Assembly: GCF_910592395.1 (NCBI RefSeq)
Contig: NC_088309.1
Span: 9,614,501-9,674,500, forward strand
Source of the DNA: Lineus longissimus
Lineage: Eukaryota; Nemertea; Pilidiophora; Heteronemertea; Lineidae
Direction of reading: 5' to 3'
DNA length: 60,000 nt
The notes beneath the pieces are model-generated. The model did not search any database. It saw only the letters and a program-made list of their open reading frames with translations, and had not been told where the DNA came from. Each line of letters opens with the position of its first letter. Positions within the stretch are counted from its first letter, which is position 1. The position numbers and the translations under genes were made by a program. Shown here piece by piece: positions 49,701 to 57,800 of this stretch.

Positions 49701-52700
49701 CAAGTGGTAAAACACCGAGGAGAGACCCTGGGGCAGAAGGTGAGTGACTTTATAATTTCTCTGGAACTTTCGTGATAGCTATCTGCAAAGTCGGTGAACA
49801 TTTAGCTGTTTACACTCCTCGATCTTGGTTGGATTCCAAACACCGGCGATCAAAAACTTTTGTGTCTGAACAATATTTGGTCACTTGGTAAAAGCTGGCA
49901 ACTAATGGAGTATGATTGAACCCTTTACACGTTGACATGTTTTGATTTTAGGTGGTTTTTGGGTGCCCAAATCAGGGCCAATGGCCTTACGACGCAGTAA
50001 TGAGCCAAACACAGGTAAAACATAGTAACACATGGTCCTGGGTTTAGTTGTCTATCACAGTCATCATGGGTGGCAAGTTCTGTCGTTTCTTTTATATTTC
50101 AAAGTGTCACACCGGATTTGCTCGTTATATTTTGCAGGATTTTTTAAAACACTCAAGTAGTTCTCACTCACCTACATGTACACAGTTTTCAAATACGAGC
50201 AGTACAGACCCACCTTTGTATTCAGTTGCATGCAATACTTTTTTGGCAATTCACCCTGGCTGATGTTCGATAACGGCATATTTGGTGTCCATTGCATTTA
50301 AGAGTTGTCTATTGAGGTATATGGAGTGTTGAATAAGGAATTTATTGGTCTGGCTTTGCCAAAGGAGCAACACCAAAAATAAGCACAGTACTCCTGAAAC
50401 AAGTGGGCATCTGGAGATGATATACATAGACCTGATGCTAAGCTTACAATTCCATCATAAGTCTCAGTCTTTCAAACTTCTAAACCTTTAATAAAACACT
50501 TTATGAAAGTCTTTTTGAAAATGCAATTGTTATAATTTTAGGACAACATCAATTTATGGGAATTTCACTCCGTAGTACATTGCAGAAAACAGGTAACAGT
50601 AGGTTGTACTGTTCAGATAAGACTCTTATTTTGTCTTTAAAATCTATAAAATCTTTTAACACCCTACAGGATATCGTCATAAAACTAAAATAAATACAAA
50701 ATAATTACTATTCCACTTTTACTAACAAAAAGGTAAAATATCGACATTTGGCTTTGTGACATGTTGGTACAGGTTCAACTTTCCTTTGTCTTGTATTAAA
50801 TACTAGAATCAAAGTAGGTTTATACTTTCCCTTAACCTTATATTTAGCCTCGGATATCGTCTAAAAAAGACTCAGGTGAAAGACTTACAATAACCACACT
50901 ATCATGTTGTAGACCCAAGTTTACGATAAACACGACATACTCTTTATTTTCTTGAGAAAATGTACATAACAATTATGAGCGAAGACTGAGATTACAAGTG
51001 GGTTAGGTTATCAGGCCTGACTATATTTGTAGAGTAGAGAATACCAAAGCCCCAAACCAAAGACTCGTGCCACTTAGCCTGGTCAACTCATATTAAATTC
51101 TCTTATTTCTCTTCACAGCCCAAGTGGAGTCTTTGACAGCAGAGCGTGATGCCTTGTCCGGTCAAGTCCAGCAGCAGAACCGGTCACTCTCCCACTTTGA
51201 GGGTGAGGTGCAGACACTGAAAGCACAGCTGGTGTCAAAGACCCAGCAGCTGGAGGATGCTCAAGAACAAATCAACAACTCATCGCCTCGCCTCAGTCAT
51301 GAGATGTCAGATCTGCACAGGCAGAAAGTGGACAAATTAAAAGCTGAGGTAAGTGTTGGTATTTTGATGGTGGCCAGCACTCCAGGGCCTATCACAAAAT
51401 CTACATTTGATTACCACATTTTCATTTCTTTTTCCTACCTTGATTGGGAATATTGCTTCTGGTTCAATTAAAGTAAGCCGAAGCTGACAACTGTGTGAAT
51501 GAGTGCTTTGATTTCCTGCTTGGTAAAGCAAGCGGTGTGTGTGCCAACAGTCACTCAGTTGCCTTGATGAAACGAAGTGTGACTTTCATCACCCCCACTA
51601 CGAGTCCAAGTGTCAGTGATAGTGAACTAGGGTATATTTGAGCAATAATCCGAAGCTGACAACTGTGTGAATGAGCGTTTTGATGTCCTGCTAGATGTGT
51701 GTGTGTGGACTGTTACTTGGTCACCAGAATGAAATAGTCACCTCATCACCCCTCTATACGTCTGAGTGTGAGTGCTATGTTTCACTGCTCAATTATCACA
51801 TTTCCTTTGTCTTTTCTCACGTTCACATTCACTGGCTTCTTCTAGATCCAAGGTCTGCAGGCCGAGGTCAAACACTGGCAGGACAAATATAACACTGTCT
51901 GTGCCGAGAAGGTGCAGTTTGAGGAACGAGTCGATCATTTGAATAAGCAGATCGAGTTGAATCAATCAAAATTGGAACGCAGTGCCAAGTCTGTTCATGC
52001 TGCTGAATCACAGGTATGTTTTTGGAGTTGAGCTGACAACTCTCTGATGCCTGTAATTCACTTTTCTTTCAGATATTCTATCACTGTTTCATTTTCACTT
52101 ATTTTTTTCGAATGATTACTGTGGTTTTACTTTGAAAAGGAGCGGACCAAAGTTCCCTTGACATTAGAAATGTATTGCTTAGCTTCTAAAAATTAAATTT
52201 TCGTTAACTCCGAGTCAACTATCTTGAGATCATTTTGATATTTAGTAAATCATGACAAATTCTGCCCTCACATCAATAAGTGTTCATCGAGATCATCCAA
52301 GAATTGAGTGTGTCATAGCTTTTTACAATTCTGACTTTCTAATAATGTACCACACTTTGTCACAGACTTTGTTATCAGGCCTCATAATCTTTTATGAATT
52401 TTCCCTTCAGAAACTAGCCTTAGAGAATGAACTGTCTGAAAAAGAGCTCCAGCTAATCCAGGTCACTGCCAAATACCAGGAGTCAGAGAATGAGCTTCAG
52501 AGGACCAAACAGCTATTTCTGATGGAACAGGAGACTAGCACTCAGTTGGCCAGTGAGGTGAGGCGTGCAAGAAAGAAATGACTGTCTAGGATAACTCTTC
52601 CTTTCCTAGGATAACTCTTCCTTCTCTAGGATAACCCTTCTTTCTCTAGGGTAACCCTTCTCACTCCAGCATAATCCTTCTCTCTCTAGGAAAATAATTC

Positions 52701-54850
52701 TTTCTCCAGGATAACTCCTCTTTCTCTAGGATAACCAATCCTTCTCTAAAATAACCGTTCTTTTCTAGGATAACCTTTCTCACTCCGGGATAACCCTTCT
52801 CACTCTAAGATAACCTATCTTTCTCTCCGATAACTCTTCTCTCTCTAGGATAACCAGTCTTTCTCTAGGATAACCCTTCTCTCTCTCTAGGATAACCCTT
52901 CTCTCTCTAGGATAACCCTTCTCACTCTAGGATAACCCTTCTCTCTATAGGATAACCCATCTTCCTCTGGTATACCTCTTCTTTCTCTAGGATTACTCTT
53001 CTTACACTTTCTGTGATAAATCTTGTTTTTTTGTTGTCGTTTTTTCTCGGATAAAAGAGTTTTCTGTGTGGGATAGGCACAGTTCATAAACTCGGGCAAA
53101 ATTGGCATCAGTACCAACAGCCTCTGTGATCATAGTTTGACTCTTGGTTGGACCCCTTCCATGTGTGATAAAGCGGAAACATCACTTCAGCAGTAAACTT
53201 TCCTCTGACACTCTGGCATCTGATTCCCTTCTACATTTCATTTGTAGTACAAATTAGCTTATAGCCAAAATGTCTTATAGATGCTGAGCACCCAACTCAC
53301 TATTTTGTCATATCATGCCCTAAGTTTATACAAAATGCATCTTTTGATCAATACACAGCTCTCAGTTCAGGAAATACAGGTGGGATGCTATAGTTAAATT
53401 AAAATGGCATAAATTATGCACATAATTCATGTTGTGAAGCATCAACAAATCATTAGCTTACATACGACCTCTCTGTTGTACAAATTGCCTTTTTTGTTGT
53501 TGTTGTACCAGCACTGGGCATTTTTATTCATGATAATGAAAAATTGTATTCTAGGCTTAAAGTTTTACTTCCTTTCCACTTACAAGTAAGATTAGTTTGG
53601 AGTTGATCATGTGCTCCTTTCCCAACCAATCACCTCACCAGTATTGCTGTTGTGATTCACAGAGACAAATTCATCTGCACCAATTTGATGCTCTCACAGA
53701 TCACATACGGTGGGAAGCACATTTCTCTTTCCATTTGCGTGGTCAACAAAGAGAGTTGTCTTTCCAATTTCGGTGAACAGCACATTGTCTTTCCACATGT
53801 GGTGAGAAGCACGAGTTGCCCATTCACATGTGGTGAACTGGGGCAGTTTTCTTACACTCGATCCTCCTTGGTGTTTATTTCCACATGGGTCGTGCATGAC
53901 ATCACTGATTCTCACAAGTGTCTTTGGTTTACCTCACCTTCACAGACTGTGTTCACTTTAAGCCAGGCACAAAATTTATCCAAGGAGCTTTACTTGCAAT
54001 AAACCTCGACCATGGTTGATCAGCCAGGTTTAAATTGAAATTCATCATCATCATAAAAAAAAACAATAACAGGATTTGTTGACTAAATCTCAATACTCTC
54101 GAATTTGTTCGGAAATGAGAGTTTTCATTGTGCCTTTCTTTTGACTTTATACAGGCAAGAAGTTTAATAACACCAATGATGTTTAGGTTGTCCTCTTCAA
54201 AAACCTCAAAATCTAGGATGCAGTGCTTGGCTGAAGGTTCAGAACCATGCTCTTATACGCCAATGATGTTTAGGTTGTCCTCTTCTAACACATCGAAATC
54301 TAGGATGCAGTGCTTGGCTGAAGGTTCAGAACAATGCTCTTATACACCAATGATGTTTAGGTTGTCCTCTTCCAACACCTCGTAATCTAGGATGCAGTGC
54401 TTAGCGGAAGAGTCAGAACCATGCTGTTATACGCCAATGATGTTGAGGTTGTCCTCTTCCAACACCTCGAAATCTAGGATGCAGTGCTTGGCTGAAGAGT
54501 CAGAACCATGCTGTTATACTCCAATGATGTTTAGGTTGTCCTCATCCAACACCTCGAAATCTAGGATGCAGTGCTTAGCTGAAGAGTCAGAACCATGCTG
54601 TTATACGCCAATGATGTTTAGGTTGTCCTCATCAAACACCTCGAAATCTAGGATGCAGTGCTTGGTTGAAGAGTCAGAACATGCTCTTATATGCCAATGA
54701 TGTTTAGGTTGTCCTCTTCCAACACCTCAAAATCTAGGATGCAGTGCTTGGCTGAAGGTTCAGAACCATGCTCTTATACTATAATTTGTAGTTCCAACTC
54801 ATTTTTAGCTCACCTCTTAGCAGAGGTGAGCTTATCCCATACCGTGGCGT

Positions 54851-54897
<47 letters not shown>

Positions 54898-57800
54898 CGT
54901 CGTCGTCCGTCGTCCGTTAGCAGGGCACGTTTCGTAACTGTTAGAGCTATTGAGTTGAAACTTGGTACACATGTACCCTTATGTAATGACACCTTGGAGA
55001 CCAAGTTTCGGTCCGATTCGTTTCATGGTTTGGCCACCAGGGGGCCAAACGTTAAAAGTGAAAATATACAATATCTCCCTTAATAGTAGTCGGGAAATTT
55101 TGAAAAAAATATGGTAGGTACTTCTAGCAAAGGTGCATCATATATCCTCCGGGTTTTTGATTTGACCTCCTTTTCAAGGTCACAGAGGTAAAATGGTGTA
55201 AATTGGCCGTTAGGATGTAACGATGGCACGTTTCTAAACTGCAATGACTATTGATACCAAATTTGGTACACATTTACCCCTTAGTCAGGTGATTTCAGGG
55301 ACCGAAGTTTGGTCCAATATGATTCACCACTTGACCACCAGGGGGCAAAATCCAAAAACCTTAAAAATGTGATTATTCCTTAACTTCTTGCCCGATTGCC
55401 ACCAATTTGATATCATGGGTACATCTAACCACCATACAGTATATGTCACACAGGTTTTTAATTTGACCTTCTTGTCAAGGTCACAGAGGTCAAATGGCGT
55501 AAATTCGCCGTCAGGCCGTAACTATGGCACGTTTCTTAACTGCAATGACTATTGATCACAAATTAAGTACACATGTACCCCTTGGTCAGGTGATCTCAGG
55601 TACCGAAGTTTGGTGCAATCTGATTTGCCGTTTGGCCTCCAGGGAGGGGGCCAAATCCTAAATTCTTCAAAATGCCATTATTCCTAGTAATGACTTGCCC
55701 GATTGGCACCAATTTTATATCATAGGTACATCTAATTCTAACAACCATTCAATGTGTCACCCGGGTCTTCTTTGATTTGACCTACTTTTCAAGGTCACAG
55801 AGGTCGAATGTACTGTAAATTGGCCATTTTGGGGAAATTGTAATTGCTTGGACCTACATCAAACCTAACACTACATGACACAATACCATGCTCTTTATCC
55901 ATCTTTCTTCCACATGAGGTGAGCACAATGGCCCTGGCCATTTCATTCAAGAATGTGGTGATTAAGTACTCACTTTTAGTTCCTACCGTTCCAGCTTGAT
56001 AGCTACCAGGTTCAGCTGGATCAGAAGGCTGGCATAATCCGCCAGCTGAGTGGTACGGAACATGACAACAGACATGTGGTGGAGTCACTGCAGCAGAACC
56101 TTGATGCCGCTCAAGTAGACTTGACGGACAGAGCAATAGAGGTAAGAAGTTGAAGGAGTCAGAAGATACGCATATACATCGGGAGAAGAAAAGTAGCATT
56201 TGTACTTGAGTCAGGTGCTGGCAATTCAAATGGTTTTGTTGGACAAAGTTGGGTTCAATATTCATTTGGACTTTCCTTAACCTTGGGATAGGCTCTACCT
56301 GTCAAATCAGCACCGATTGCCCTTGTGATCTCTCAAAATTTTATCGTCAATTGCAGGGGGATAGGCCGAGTTCATCTCTGTCAGTCTGTGAAAATTAAGA
56401 GAAGTTTGACTTAACCAAGTGTAAGCATTTTACACTCTTTGAATGCCCTAGATAGGAATGTTTATAGAGCTGCTACTTTGATTGGTGTCTCTTATCGAAT
56501 GCTTGGCCAGCTTAGATATAAGTTCATAGGGCATGATTTTTGTTTGTATATTTTTTGATGACAAAAGGTTTGATCGACAGGATGACTTCACTCTCCCATG
56601 TTAGGCCCTAGATCAGTTTACCCAGTGTCATGCTGGATACCTGAGTTGATCTCTTCACTTATGCATCTTTATTTGTGTTTCAGTTGCATGAAAGCAAGCA
56701 AGACCTTGCCAAGGAGAAGACAGTCAGCGCTCAACTCAAAACAGAGAAACTTGAAGTACAGCAGAAACTGGAGGTAAATAATATTCAGAATTAGAGCCAG
56801 CGGTCTGGGAAAGAGCCTGGTGTTTTGTGGCCAGTTCTAAGAAATCATAGTAACTTTCAAAGATATTTTACAAGGGTTTATAGTCATTGAAAAGTTTTTC
56901 TGAAGTTAATAAGAGAGTTGGTCCGTGAAACCCACAACCTTGCCACCTAAACTGTTTAGACTATTCTAACTGAAAAATTGACTCATCCAAGGCTGTAGCA
57001 GACGAGCGCGACATGTACAAGAGAGAGAAAGACATGTTAGAGTACGAGCTGGAGAAACGCGACTCTGAGGTCCAGATGGCCACGCGCCAGATGGAGGAGG
57101 AGACGAGAAAGATCCACAGTGAGAAGGAAGACCAGGTGAAGAATATCTCCACGGCGAATAAGAAGGTCGTTCTGGAGCTGGAGGCGACCAAGAGACAGAA
57201 TGAAGCAAAGGAGAGAGAGATTGGAACACTCAATGAAAATGCTGTGTAGGTTGAACTGATTTGATTTGCGTAAGATTTGAATTGACTGATCTTGGTTGTT
57301 GTTGCAGTTTTCATGTTTACCCAGAACAATATTCACATGCCAGTACTTCATTCAATCATTCATCAAATCCAGAGTTGAGCAGGTGGCATCCCATTCCAAA
57401 ATTATCTCTGAAATCAAGGTGAAAAAGTCAAGTGGGCAGCCATCATTGCCAAAGTAATTGTTCAGTGGTGTGACTGAGATGTCCAAGGAAAGCCTGAGAA
57501 TTTTAGAAGTCCTGCAGCTAGCGACATTTAATTTCAGTTCTGTTGAAAATTTGATTACACAATTCAAATTCATAACCTTTCAGTCGACTCAAAGATGAGA
57601 TTGAATCTCAGAGAAAGAAGGTCGCCCTTCTGAAGGAGGAGAACATTCGATGTCGGGAGGATCAGCAGAGGCTCCAAGAGGAGCTCACCACCAGGGTGAA
57701 GGAGAACTCTGCCTCCGTTGAAGTCAACCAGCGCCTGGTCAATGATAAAACTGCCCTCCAGATGGAGAAGTATCAGTTGCAGAAAGATTTGGATAAGGAA

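Noticed and set aside
54170-54778. CRISPR array
   Set aside because: Whole 87-bp units are repeated with no unique spacers, and the window is a eukaryotic genome. The same applies to the 198-bp, 72-bp and 20-bp arrays.
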